DNA from: Novosphingobium fluoreni
GTDB taxonomy: Bacteria; Pseudomonadota; Alphaproteobacteria; Sphingomonadales; Sphingomonadaceae
DNA length: 64,000 nucleotides
Reading direction: 5' to 3'
Assembly (NCBI RefSeq): GCF_014196615.1
Contig: NZ_JACIDY010000002.1
Coordinates: 496,001 to 560,000 of the forward strand
A program made the translations under genes and the position numbers. Shown one piece after another: positions 19,762 through 28,297 of this stretch; positions within the stretch are counted from its first letter, which is position 1; each line of letters begins with the position of its first letter. The notes beneath the pieces were generated by a model. It saw only the letters and a list, made by a program, of their open reading frames with translations. It ran no database searches and was not told the origin of the DNA.

Positions 19762-20937
19762 ATGGAACAGCCCTTATCGATCCTGATGCCGATCCACAGC
19801 TTCGAGCCGGGCGGCGTGGAGCGGGTCGGCCTCAATCTGGCGCGAAGCTGGCATGAGGCCGGGCACAAGGTGGTGGTTCTGCTGGGGCGGGACGAGGGCG
19901 CCGATCGCGCCAACGCGCCCCGGCTGCATTACGAACGGCGCCATACCCGGATGCGGACCGGGCCGTTTGAATCGCTGTGGCTGACGTGGTGCCTGCTGCT
20001 CTATTTACGCCGCCATCGGCCGGACGTGATTTTCTGCGCGGGCAATACTTACGCGGTGGTGTGCGCCGTGGCGCGGCTGTTCTACGGGCCGCAGTGTCCA
20101 CCGATCGTGGTCAAGGTCAGCAACGATCTGGAACGGCGGGACAAGCCGAAGTTACGCCGCGCCGCTTATCATACGTGGCTGCGCGTGCAGGGCCTGATGT
20201 TCGACCGTTTCGTCGCGATCGCCGCGCCTGGCCGGGCCGAGATCATGCACCACATGGCGGTCGGCCCCCACCGCACGGCCGTGGTGCCGGACCCGGCGCT
20301 CACCACGCGGCGATTGCGGACGCTGATGGCCATCCCGCGAAGCGAGGCGCGGAGCATGGACGTGCGCTTCGTGGCCGTGGGGCGGCTGGTGCCGCAAAAG
20401 AACTTCGCGCTGCTGCTGGAGGCTTTCGCACGCGGCGCCCGCTCTGGTGATACGCTGACGATCGTGGGGGACGGCCCGCAACGCACCAAGCTGGAGGCGC
20501 AGGCCGTTCACTATGGCATCGAGCGGCAAGTGCGTTTGATCGGCCATGTCGCAGATCCCGATCCCTATCTGGCGCGGGCCGACTGCATGGTTCTAAGCTC
20601 GGATTACGAGGGCGTTCCCGCCGTGGTGATCGAGGCGATCGCGGCGGGTCTGCCGGTGATCTCTACAGACTGTTCGGCCAGCATGCGCGAATTGCTGGCC
20701 GGGCGCGGCGTGCTGGTGCCGGTGGGCGATGTCGATGGTCTGGCCCGCTGGATGACGGACGCGCTCTCACTTCCAATCGCCACGCGTGACACGCGCAGTT
20801 ACGCCGCCGATTTCGTCATCGAAGAGTCGCGAGACAAGTATATCGCCATCATGCGCGAGGCGATCGACATTGCTCGTAACGATTTGTCGGTCTTCACGCC
20901 CTCGACAATGCGGAAGTGCCATATTCGCGGAGTCTAA
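19762..20937 (+). CDS. Glycosyltransferase family 4 protein (first of two)
   Basis: Protein of 391 residues from ATG 19762 (MEQPLSILMPIHSFEPGGVE); GTG 19744 is an in-frame alternative. GT-B fold: the acceptor-side domain contains PIHSFEPGGVERVGLNLARS, and the donor-side domain has VAVGRLVPQKNFALLLEAF, GDGPQRTKLEAQA and the DYEGVPAVVIEAIAAGLPVI block with the E-x7-E nucleotide-sugar motif. It likely adds a hexose from a nucleotide sugar to a lipid- or glycan-linked acceptor on the cytoplasmic face. Short inverted repeat GCCCGA/TCGGGC (19722-19739) lies just upstream, without a T-run. A membrane-protein gene follows after about 31 bp. Confidence 0.9.
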   Translation: MEQPLSILMPIHSFEPGGVERVGLNLARSWHEAGHKVVVLLGRDEGADRANAPRLHYERRHTRMRTGPFESLWLTWCLLLYLRRHRPDVIFCAGNTYAVVCAVARLFYGPQCPPIVVKVSNDLERRDKPKLRRAAYHTWLRVQGLMFDRFVAIAAPGRAEIMHHMAVGPHRTAVVPDPALTTRRLRTLMAIPRSEARSMDVRFVAVGRLVPQKNFALLLEAFARGARSGDTLTIVGDGPQRTKLEAQAVHYGIERQVRLIGHVADPDPYLARADCMVLSSDYEGVPAVVIEAIAAGLPVISTDCSASMRELLAGRGVLVPVGDVDGLARWMTDALSLPIATRDTRSYAADFVIEESRDKYIAIMREAIDIARNDLSVFTPSTMRKCHIRGV

Positions 20938-20968
20938 GTTCGGCGAAGACAGCCAGAAGGGCCTCCTC

Positions 20969-21895
20969 TTGAACAACACCATTACTCTGGAACCTCGTGA
21001 GGTTCCAACGCTGAAGTTGCGCGCTCAAGATACAGCGTCCCGGATAAAGGGTGTGGCCATGTTGCCGCTGGCCTTCTCCGCGCTGATCGCGCTGGGCATC
21101 GTGCTGGAATTGCGTGGCATCAACATCCGCCAGATCGCATCGATGGTCCCGCGTTCGCCCGCGTTCTGGGTGATCTTCGCGGTTTTCTACATGACCGGGC
21201 CCGCAAGCGAATGGGTGATCTACCGCCGCCTGTGGGATCTGCCCGCCGGCTGCATGACCGCGCTGCTGCGCAAGCTGGTCTGTAACGAACTGCTGCTGGG
21301 GTATCTGGGCGAGGCCTATTTCTATGCTTGGGCGCGCCGCAAGACGCGGATGATCGCCGCGCCTTTTGCCGCGATCAAGGACGTCTCGATCCTGTCCGCC
21401 ATGGTCGGCAACGGGGTGACGCTGGCGCTGCTGATCTGCACTTGGCCGTTCATCCGCTCGACGCCGCTGGGGCTGGAGAACGGGTCGGTGGTGCTATCGC
21501 TCAGCCTGGTGCTGCTGACTTCGATGGCGATGATGGCGTTTCGCCGCCGCCTGTTCTCTTTGGAGCGCGAGGAATTGAGTTTCATCGCCTTGGTCCACTT
21601 GGCGCGCATCATGCTGATGACGGGGCTTTCTGCGCTGCTGTGGCACATGGTGCTGCCCAACGTGCCACTGACCTGGTGGATGTTCCTGGCGACGCTTCGC
21701 CTGCTGATCTCGCGCCTGCCGTTCGTGCCCAACAAGGACATCGTGTTCGCCGGAGTCGCCGTGTTCACGCTGGGCCGCGAGACGGACATCGCCGCGCTGA
21801 TGACGATGATGGCCTCGGCGATCCTGCTGGTCCACCTGGCGGTCGGCACGGGTTTGGTGATCAACGATCTGCTGCGGGTGGAGGAGGAGCGTTGA
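20969..21895 (+). CDS. Multi-pass inner-membrane protein of unknown function in a glycosyltransferase cluster
   Basis: Protein of up to 308 residues. I start at TTG 20969 (with AGAAGG 8 nt upstream); ATG 21059 would remove 30 residues. About seven to nine hydrophobic segments, for example LPLAFSALIALGIVLEL near the start, PAFWVIFAVFYMTGPASEW, NGVTLALLICTWPF, VVLSLSLVLLTSMAMMAF and LVHLAVGTGLVIND. The polar loop ELLLGYLGEAYFYAWARRKT may be functional. Topology and placement between two GT4 genes resemble flippase-like UPF0104/LPG-synthase membrane proteins, but no motif proves it. The stop overlaps the DUF2141 start (TGATG). Confidence 0.7.
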   Translation: MNNTITLEPREVPTLKLRAQDTASRIKGVAMLPLAFSALIALGIVLELRGINIRQIASMVPRSPAFWVIFAVFYMTGPASEWVIYRRLWDLPAGCMTALLRKLVCNELLLGYLGEAYFYAWARRKTRMIAAPFAAIKDVSILSAMVGNGVTLALLICTWPFIRSTPLGLENGSVVLSLSLVLLTSMAMMAFRRRLFSLEREELSFIALVHLARIMLMTGLSALLWHMVLPNVPLTWWMFLATLRLLISRLPFVPNKDIVFAGVAVFTLGRETDIAALMTMMASAILLVHLAVGTGLVINDLLRVEEER

Positions 21896-22434
21896 TGCGC
21901 GCGGCATTTCTTCCGCTCGCCATTAGCCTTGCGGCGCCGACGGTTGCGGTGGCGATGCCCAGCTCACCCGATCTGGGCAAGGCCGAGGGCAAGTGCCGCG
22001 CTGATGAGAGCGGCCCCGCCTTTCTCGTCACGGTCTCAGGGCTGAAAGACCGCGTCGGACGGTTGAAGCTGGAAGTCTATCCCGCCACTCGGCAAGACTT
22101 CCTGGCGGACGACAATGTCTTGCTGGAAACCGGCAAGGTCTTCCGCCGGGTGGAGGAAATTGTGCCGACGGGCGATCCGGTGCGAATGTGCATCCGGGTG
22201 CCGCAACCCGGACCTTATGCGCTGTCCCTGCTGCATGACCGGGATATGGACCGCAAGTTCAAGTGGACGGTGGACGGCATCGGCTTTTCTGCCAATCCCC
22301 GGCTGGGCTGGGGCAAGCCCGACGCCGCCAGCGTGGTGACGCGGGCGGGCGGTGGGCTGACGCCTGTCACCATCGTGCTCAATTACCGTAGCGGCCTTGG
22401 CGTCGCTCCGCTGAAGCAACGCCCTCAATCCTAA
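21895..22434 (+). CDS. DUF2141 domain-containing exported protein
   Basis: Protein of 179 residues with a signal peptide (residues 1-20, MRAAFLPLAISLAAPTVAVA). A DUF2141 beta-sandwich-like domain follows: FLVTVSGLKDRVGRLKLEVY, then PGPYALSLLHDRDMDRKFK and GIGFSANPRLGWGKPDAA, the classic 'D-x-N/D-x-K' plus 'G-x-S-N' pattern. DUF2141 proteins are periplasmic or outer-membrane-associated with unknown function and often lie beside glycan genes. A strong SD (GGAGGAG) lies inside the end of the membrane-protein gene. The second GT4 follows after 17 bp. Family certain, role unknown. Confidence 0.85.
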   Translation: MRAAFLPLAISLAAPTVAVAMPSSPDLGKAEGKCRADESGPAFLVTVSGLKDRVGRLKLEVYPATRQDFLADDNVLLETGKVFRRVEEIVPTGDPVRMCIRVPQPGPYALSLLHDRDMDRKFKWTVDGIGFSANPRLGWGKPDAASVVTRAGGGLTPVTIVLNYRSGLGVAPLKQRPQS

Positions 22435-22451
22435 GGCGGGAAGCTACCGAC

Positions 22452-23609
22452 ATGAAAATCGTGGACGTCTGCGCGTTCTACACGCCGCATGGTGGCGGTG
22501 TGCGCACTTATGCCGAGCAGAAACTGCGGATCGCGCCAAAGCTGGGGCATGACATCACGATCCTTGCGCCCGGTGACCGGGCCGAGGTGATCGAGCGTGG
22601 TCCCGGTGCACGGATCGTGATGCTGCCCGCGCCGCGTTTTCCGCTGGATCGCAACTATTGGTACTTCAACGATGAGCCCGCGTTGCACGATGCGCTGACG
22701 CAGCTGCGCCCAGACTTCGTGGAGGCATCGTCGCCCTGGCGCAGCGCTTCGATGGTCGGCCGCTGGCGGGGCACTGCGCCGCGCAGCCTGGTGATGCATG
22801 CCGATCCGCTATCGGCCTATGCCTATCGTTGGTTCGGGCCGATCCTGTCTCGCCCCAATATCGATCGCAGCTTCGCGCGGTATTGGAACCACTTGCGATC
22901 GCTGAACGGCGTTTTCGCCACCATGATCTGCGCCAATCGCGATCTGGGACGGCGGATGGCGGAAGGCGGCGTTTCCAGCGTGAAGGTGCTGCCGTTAGGC
23001 GTCGAGACCGGGGTGTTTTCGCCCGAGCGGCGCGACCCGGCGGTGCGCAACCTGCTGCTGGCGCAATGCGGCCTGTCGTCTGATGCCGTGCTCTTGGTGG
23101 GGGCCGGGAGGCTCGCCCCTGAAAAGCGCTGGCCGATGGTGGTGGAGGCCGTCGCCGCGGCAAGCCGGCATACCCCGGTGGGCCTGGCGCTGTTCGGTGA
23201 CGGGCGTGAGAAAGCCTCGGTGCTGCGCGCTATCGCGGGCAATCCCCATATTCGCTTGTTCGCTCCGCAGCGCAATCGGGAGGCGTTCGCCGCGATCCTC
23301 GCCAGTGCGGATGCGGTGATCCATGGGTGCGAGGCGGAGACCTTCTGCCTCGTCGGGGCAGAGGCGCGGGCCAGCGGCACCCCGGTGATCGTACCTGATG
23401 CGGGCGGCGCGGCGGAGCACGCCGGTGGCGGCGGTGGTCTGACGTATCGCGCCGCTAACCGCTTCGCCGCGTCGCAGGCCGTGCGCAGCTTTTGCGAAAG
23501 CGCCGAAAATTGGACGCGGACGTCATCATCATTGATGAGCCATGAGCAGCATTTTGCCGCGCTGTTCCATCATTACGCGGCGTTGGGCCGGGCTTCGGTC
23601 GCCGCGTAA
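22452..23609 (+). CDS. Glycosyltransferase family 4 protein (second of two)
   Basis: Protein of 385 residues starting MKIVDVCAFYTPHGGGVRTY, a GT4 start with the Gly-rich acceptor loop. The donor-side domain has VLLVGAGRLAPEKRWPMVVE, LALFGDGREKASVLRAIAG and HGCEAETFCLVGAEARASGT (E-x7-E motif), typical of mannosyl/glucosyl transferases that act on phospholipid acceptors (PimB-like). Membrane attachment would be peripheral, as no helix spans the bilayer. It is the last gene of the run that starts with the ECF sigma factor; a 258-bp gap follows before the RND genes. Sugar and acceptor are unknown. Confidence 0.9.
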   Translation: MKIVDVCAFYTPHGGGVRTYAEQKLRIAPKLGHDITILAPGDRAEVIERGPGARIVMLPAPRFPLDRNYWYFNDEPALHDALTQLRPDFVEASSPWRSASMVGRWRGTAPRSLVMHADPLSAYAYRWFGPILSRPNIDRSFARYWNHLRSLNGVFATMICANRDLGRRMAEGGVSSVKVLPLGVETGVFSPERRDPAVRNLLLAQCGLSSDAVLLVGAGRLAPEKRWPMVVEAVAAASRHTPVGLALFGDGREKASVLRAIAGNPHIRLFAPQRNREAFAAILASADAVIHGCEAETFCLVGAEARASGTPVIVPDAGGAAEHAGGGGGLTYRAANRFAASQAVRSFCESAENWTRTSSSLMSHEQHFAALFHHYAALGRASVAA

Positions 23610-23664
23610 AGCCAAGCCCTAAGGGCACGCGAGAACAAATCGAAACACGATAAGCCCTATCGTC

Positions 23665-23693
23665 CGGAGATGACGGTCTACCTGCCATCTCCG
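23665..23693 (+). promoter_or_regulatory. Inverted repeat between GT4 gene and RND operon
   Basis: Perfect 8-bp arms CGGAGATG (23665-23672) and CATCTCCG (23686-23693) enclose 13 bp. It lies 55 bp after the GT4 stop and 175 bp before the RND adaptor gene. It could end transcription of the glycan run (no T-run follows) or be an operator for the efflux genes. The rest of this 258-bp gap shows nothing I can name. Confidence 0.3.
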
Positions 23694-23867
23694 AAGCGAA
23701 GAGTGTGCTCGCGTCTGTAACATTCGCGTGCTGCATTACGGAAATTTAACATGACAGACAGCGGCTCAGCGAGGGTGCCGGGCCATTGCATCCTCCGATC
23801 GTCGCACGTCCGAAACGGGCTGGCGGCATGATTCGTCCCTTCGAACTCGCAGAAAAGATGCCTTGCG

Positions 23868-25109
23868 ATGAACTTTGACCACGCTGTGCCTGAGATGTCC
23901 CGGTCCAAGCAGATTCGGATACTCGCCATATCCGTCGCCGCGGTGGCGCTGGTGGTGGTGAGTGTCAGCGCGATCCATTCGTGGTTGAATCAGCCGCCAC
24001 CGCCGCCCGTGCCGCTGCCGCCGGGGATCGTGCAACTGACCCAGGGGCAGGTCTCCAGCCTGAAGCTGGAGACGGCCGGGGCGGACGATGGCTATGCGCG
24101 CACGGGAGCCAGCGGGCAGATCGCGGTGGATGAGACGCGTTCGACCCCCGTGTTCCTGCCCTATTCGGGACAAGTGCAGCGCGTGTTCGTGCAGAACGGC
24201 GATCGCGTTACGGCGGGTACGCCGCTGCTGTCGGTGCGGACGACCGACATCGCCGACGCGCGCGATGCGCTGGCCGCTGCCGCGGCGCAGCGTTCCAGCG
24301 CTCTGGCGCAAGTGCGCGTCGCCAGTGAGAACACCGCACGCGCCGAGGAAATCTACCGCACGGCAGGCGGCGCGCTGAAGGACCTGCAACAAGCGCGCAG
24401 CGATCTGGTGGCGGCGCAGTCGCAGCTTGGCATTGCCAACGCAGCGATGACGGCGGCGCGCGCCAAGCTTTCGGTGTTTGGGGCCAGCGGTGGCGGCGGT
24501 GGAGAAGCGGTGATGCGCGCACCGATCAGCGGGATCGTGGTGACCCGCGCCATTTCGCAAGGGCAGTACGTGTCAGGGGGAGCCGGTGCCGGAGCCGGCG
24601 CTGCCCCCGCATTTCTGATCGCCGACTTGTCCCGCGTGTGGCTGGTGGCGCAAGTCGCAGAAAGCGACGCTTCGCGTGTGCATATCGGCGACCGCGTAGT
24701 GGTGACCGCTACCGCATATCCGGGCCGCAAGTTTGATGCGGTGATTAACAATGTCGGCGCGCAGATCGATCCGGTTTCGCATCGCCTGCAAGTGCGCGCC
24801 ACGATCGCCAATCCCGATGGTGCGCTGAAGCCGCAGATGTTCGCGAACTTCACGATCGAAACCCCCGATCGCGAGGTGCAGTCCCTGGCCGCCGCGCCGC
24901 GCGCGCTAAGCCTGCCGACCGAAGCCGTGATACATGAAGGCGACACCGCGCGCGTCTGGGTGTGGCAAGGCAAGGGCCGCGTAAAGGTTCGCGACGTGGC
25001 GACCGGCGAGAGCCACGACGGCCGCGTGACGATCCTGGGTGGCCTGCGTCCCGGTGAGAAGGTGGTGACGCAAGGCGCGATCTTCGTGAACGAAGCAGGA
25101 CTGGACTGA
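23868..25109 (+). CDS. RND efflux periplasmic adaptor subunit (CusB/CzcB type)
   Basis: Membrane fusion protein, 413 residues. A single N-terminal anchor (about residues 17-38, IRILAISVAAVALVVVSVSA) is followed by a Pro-rich stretch, a lipoyl half (YSGQVQRVFVQNGDRVTAGT), a coiled-coil hairpin (LAAAAAQRSSALAQVRVASE onward), the second lipoyl half (MRAPISGIVVTRAISQGQYV), and beta-barrel and membrane-proximal domains. The HlyD/CusB pattern and the neighbouring permease point to a heavy-metal efflux complex spanning the envelope. No His- or Met-rich metal-binding N-terminus is seen. The stop overlaps the permease start (TGATG). No metal-sensor regulator gene is adjacent. Confidence 0.92.
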   Translation: MNFDHAVPEMSRSKQIRILAISVAAVALVVVSVSAIHSWLNQPPPPPVPLPPGIVQLTQGQVSSLKLETAGADDGYARTGASGQIAVDETRSTPVFLPYSGQVQRVFVQNGDRVTAGTPLLSVRTTDIADARDALAAAAAQRSSALAQVRVASENTARAEEIYRTAGGALKDLQQARSDLVAAQSQLGIANAAMTAARAKLSVFGASGGGGGEAVMRAPISGIVVTRAISQGQYVSGGAGAGAGAAPAFLIADLSRVWLVAQVAESDASRVHIGDRVVVTATAYPGRKFDAVINNVGAQIDPVSHRLQVRATIANPDGALKPQMFANFTIETPDREVQSLAAAPRALSLPTEAVIHEGDTARVWVWQGKGRVKVRDVATGESHDGRVTILGGLRPGEKVVTQGAIFVNEAGLD

Positions 25110-28100
25110 TGATCAATCTGGTTCGCCATGCGCTGGCTCAGCGTATGACCGTCGTCGCGTTCTTCGTGGTGATGCTCATCGCTGGTGGGATCGCGTTCTA
25201 CAACCTCAATATCGAGGCCTATCCCGACCCGGTTCCGCCGATGGTGGAAGTCGTCACGCAATCTTCGGGCCTTTCGGCCGAGGAGATCGAGCGTAACATT
25301 ACCATTCCGATCGAAGTGCAGATGTCCGGCTTGCCGCACATGACGGCGATCCGCGCGATCTCGCTGTTCGGCCTGTCCGATGTGAAGATGCAGTTCACGT
25401 ACGACTTCGACTATCAGCAGGCGCAGCAGCAGGTGATCAATCGCCTGGCGCAGTTGCCGCCGCTGCCCGGCGGGGCCGCGCCCACGATTTCGCCCACCAG
25501 CCCGGTCGGTGAGATCTATCGCTATCGCATTGCCGCGCCAAAGGGATACTCGGTTGAGGATCTGAAGACGCTGCAGGACTGGGTGCTGCAACGCCGCTTC
25601 CGCGCCATTCCCGGCGTGGCGGACGTAACCGGCTGGGGCGGCAAGCTGCGCAGCTATGACGTGGTGGTCGATAACGATCGCCTGCAGGCCCATCACCTCA
25701 CCGTAGGCGCGGTGATCGAGGCGCTGGGCAAAGCCAATGCCAACGTCGGCGGCCAGACCATCAACTTCGGCGCGCAAAGCGCGATCGTGCGCGGCATCGG
25801 CCTGATCCAATCGGTCGAATCGCTGGAGACGACCCCGGTCGGCCGGGACGGTTCGGCTGCGGTGCTGGTGCGCGATGTCGCGACGGTGAAGATCGGCAAC
25901 ATGCCGCGCAACGGCATCGCCGGGCTGAACAAGGATGACGATGTCGTCGAGGGCATCGTCCTGATGCGTCGCGGCTCGCAATCGATGCCCACGATCCAGG
26001 CGGTCAAGGCCGAGATCGAGAATATCAATTCCAGCGGCATCCTGCCTCCCGGCGTCCATCTGGAGCGCATCTACGATCGCTCCGACCTGATCGGCGTCAC
26101 CACGCACACCGTGATGGAAAACCTGATCGCCGGCGTGCTGCTGATCTTCTTCCTGCAGTGGGCGTTCTTGGGCAATCTGCGCAGCGCCCTGATCGTGGCC
26201 GCCACCATCCCCTTCGCGCTCGCCTTCGCGGTGCTGATCCTGACGTTGCAGGGCGAAAGCGCCAACCTGCTATCGGTGGGCGCGCTGGACTTCGGCCTTG
26301 TCGTGGATGCCACCGTCATCATGGTGGAAAATATATTCAGACACATGGCAGAGCGATCGCATCACGTGGAAACGCATGAGGGCGGCCGCTACACCATGGC
26401 CAGCCGCATCGGCGCTGTGCTGGGGGCCAGCAGCGAAGTGAGCCGCGGCATCTTCTTCGCCGCCGCGATCATCATCACCAGCTTCCTGCCGCTGTTCACG
26501 CTGACAGGCGTGGAAGGCCACATCTTTGGTCCGATGGCCAAGACGTACGCCTATGCGATCATCGGCGGTCTGCTGGCGACGTTCACGGTGGCGCCGGTGC
26601 TGTCCTCGATGATGCTGCCCGACAAACTGGACGAAGCCGAGACCTGGCTCGTCTCGCGCATACGCCGCCTGTATGAACCTGCCGCCGCCTTCTGCTTCCG
26701 CAATCAGGTGCTGGCGATCGGCGCGGGCGCGGTGATGGTGATCGGTGCGTTCATCGGCGTGCGCAGCCTGGGTGTGGAGTTCCTTCCGCACCTGGAAGAG
26801 GGCAACATGTATATCCGCGCGTCTCTGCCCGCGGCGATCTCGCTGGATGCAGGCGAGCCAACGGCGCGTGCGATCCGGCGTGACATCCTGAAGTATCCGG
26901 AAGTCACGGCAGTGCTTTCCGCGCATGGCCGCCCGGACGACGGCACGGACGCAACCGGATTTTTCAACATCGAATACTTCGTACCGCTGAAGCCGTTCGA
27001 CGAATGGCCCAAAGGCATGGACAAGGAGAATCTGGTTTCCGAACTGTCCGCCAAGTTGCAAGCCAAGTATCCCGGCGTAGACTTCTCGTTCTCGCAGATC
27101 ATCGAGGATAACGTCGAGGAAGCGGCGTCGGGTGTGAAAGGCGCGAACTCTGTCAAGCTGTTCGGGCCGGACCTGGTGACGCTGGAAAAGATCGCGAACC
27201 AGATGCGCGACCAGATGGCCAAGGTGCGCGGCATCACGGACCTCGGCATCTTCCAGTCGCTAGGCCAGCCCACGGTGCGCATCGATGTCGATCGCGAAAA
27301 GGCGGCGCGGTACGGTCTCTCGGTAGACGATGTGAATCAGACGGTGGCGGCCGCTATCGGCGGTACCTCCCCGGGCGACCTGTACGAGCCGCATACCGAT
27401 CGCCACTTCCCGATCGTGGTGCGCCTGCAACCCGGCCAGCGTGACAGTCTGGAAACGGTGAAGCGGATCACCGTGGGCGCCACAACGCCGGACGGCACCG
27501 CGATCAGCGTGCCGCTTTCCGAACTGGCGGACATCCACCTGACGACGGGCGCAAGCTTCATCTATCGCGAGCATCAGCAGCGCTACATCCCGATCAAGTT
27601 CTCGGTCCGCGATCGAGACCTGGGCAGCGCGGTGGCCGAGGCGCAGCAGCGGATCGCCCAGAACGTCACCCTTCCACCGGGCTACAGCCTGGAGTGGGCG
27701 GGCGAGATGAGCAACTTGAAGAACGCCGTCGCCCGGCTTGAGATCGTGGTTCCGCTCAGCCTGATGCTGATGCTTGGGCTGCTCTACGTGAACTTCCGCT
27801 CGATTCGCGATGCGCTGCTGGCGTTCTCGGTGATCCCGATGGCGGTGGTGGGCGGTGTGCTGGGGCTGATGCTGACGGGAACGGCGTTCTCGATCTCGGC
27901 GGCGATCGGCTTTGTGGCGCTGTTCGGCATCGCGGTGATGGACGGCATTCTTCTGGTCACCAGCTTCAACCAGGCGATGGACGAGGGCAAGAGCCGGGTC
28001 GACGCGCTGCGCCATGCGACCACCAACTCGCTGCGTCCGGTGCTGATGACCTGCCTGGTCGCGGCGATCGGCCTGGCTCCAGCCGCGGTCGCAACCGGCA

Positions 28101-28297
28101 TCGGCAGCCAGGTTCAAAAGCCGCTGGCGCTGGTGGTGGTGGGCGGCATGACCATGGCCCCGCTGCTGATCCTGCTGGTGCTGCCGCTGCTTATAAGCCG
28201 CTACTCCAGCCGCGTTGCCGGCAAGCGCAGGCTGGCTGAGCCCGACGAAACGGAAACCACGACGCTGCCCGCGCTGGATGATGGAGAACCGGCATGA
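25109..28297 (+). CDS. RND efflux permease, heavy-metal (CusA/CzcA) family
   Basis: Inner-membrane proton/substrate antiporter of 1062 residues, the full RND length with 12 predicted helices and two large periplasmic loops. NLNIEAYPDPVPPMVEVVTQ and LSAEEIERNITIPIE near the N-terminus, and the helix-4 motif LDFGLVVDATVIMVENIFRH with its two Asp and one Glu, are hallmarks of the HME subfamily. Substrate, whether Cu/Ag, Co/Zn/Cd or other, cannot be fixed without the methionine or acidic relay residues. It sits between the adaptor (TGATG overlap) and the outer-membrane factor (ATGA overlap), a complete tripartite operon. Confidence 0.93.
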   Translation: MINLVRHALAQRMTVVAFFVVMLIAGGIAFYNLNIEAYPDPVPPMVEVVTQSSGLSAEEIERNITIPIEVQMSGLPHMTAIRAISLFGLSDVKMQFTYDFDYQQAQQQVINRLAQLPPLPGGAAPTISPTSPVGEIYRYRIAAPKGYSVEDLKTLQDWVLQRRFRAIPGVADVTGWGGKLRSYDVVVDNDRLQAHHLTVGAVIEALGKANANVGGQTINFGAQSAIVRGIGLIQSVESLETTPVGRDGSAAVLVRDVATVKIGNMPRNGIAGLNKDDDVVEGIVLMRRGSQSMPTIQAVKAEIENINSSGILPPGVHLERIYDRSDLIGVTTHTVMENLIAGVLLIFFLQWAFLGNLRSALIVAATIPFALAFAVLILTLQGESANLLSVGALDFGLVVDATVIMVENIFRHMAERSHHVETHEGGRYTMASRIGAVLGASSEVSRGIFFAAAIIITSFLPLFTLTGVEGHIFGPMAKTYAYAIIGGLLATFTVAPVLSSMMLPDKLDEAETWLVSRIRRLYEPAAAFCFRNQVLAIGAGAVMVIGAFIGVRSLGVEFLPHLEEGNMYIRASLPAAISLDAGEPTARAIRRDILKYPEVTAVLSAHGRPDDGTDATGFFNIEYFVPLKPFDEWPKGMDKENLVSELSAKLQAKYPGVDFSFSQIIEDNVEEAASGVKGANSVKLFGPDLVTLEKIANQMRDQMAKVRGITDLGIFQSLGQPTVRIDVDREKAARYGLSVDDVNQTVAAAIGGTSPGDLYEPHTDRHFPIVVRLQPGQRDSLETVKRITVGATTPDGTAISVPLSELADIHLTTGASFIYREHQQRYIPIKFSVRDRDLGSAVAEAQQRIAQNVTLPPGYSLEWAGEMSNLKNAVARLEIVVPLSLMLMLGLLYVNFRSIRDALLAFSVIPMAVVGGVLGLMLTGTAFSISAAIGFVALFGIAVMDGILLVTSFNQAMDEGKSRVDALRHATTNSLRPVLMTCLVAAIGLAPAAVATGIGSQVQKPLALVVVGGMTMAPLLILLVLPLLISRYSSRVAGKRRLAEPDETETTTLPALDDGEPA

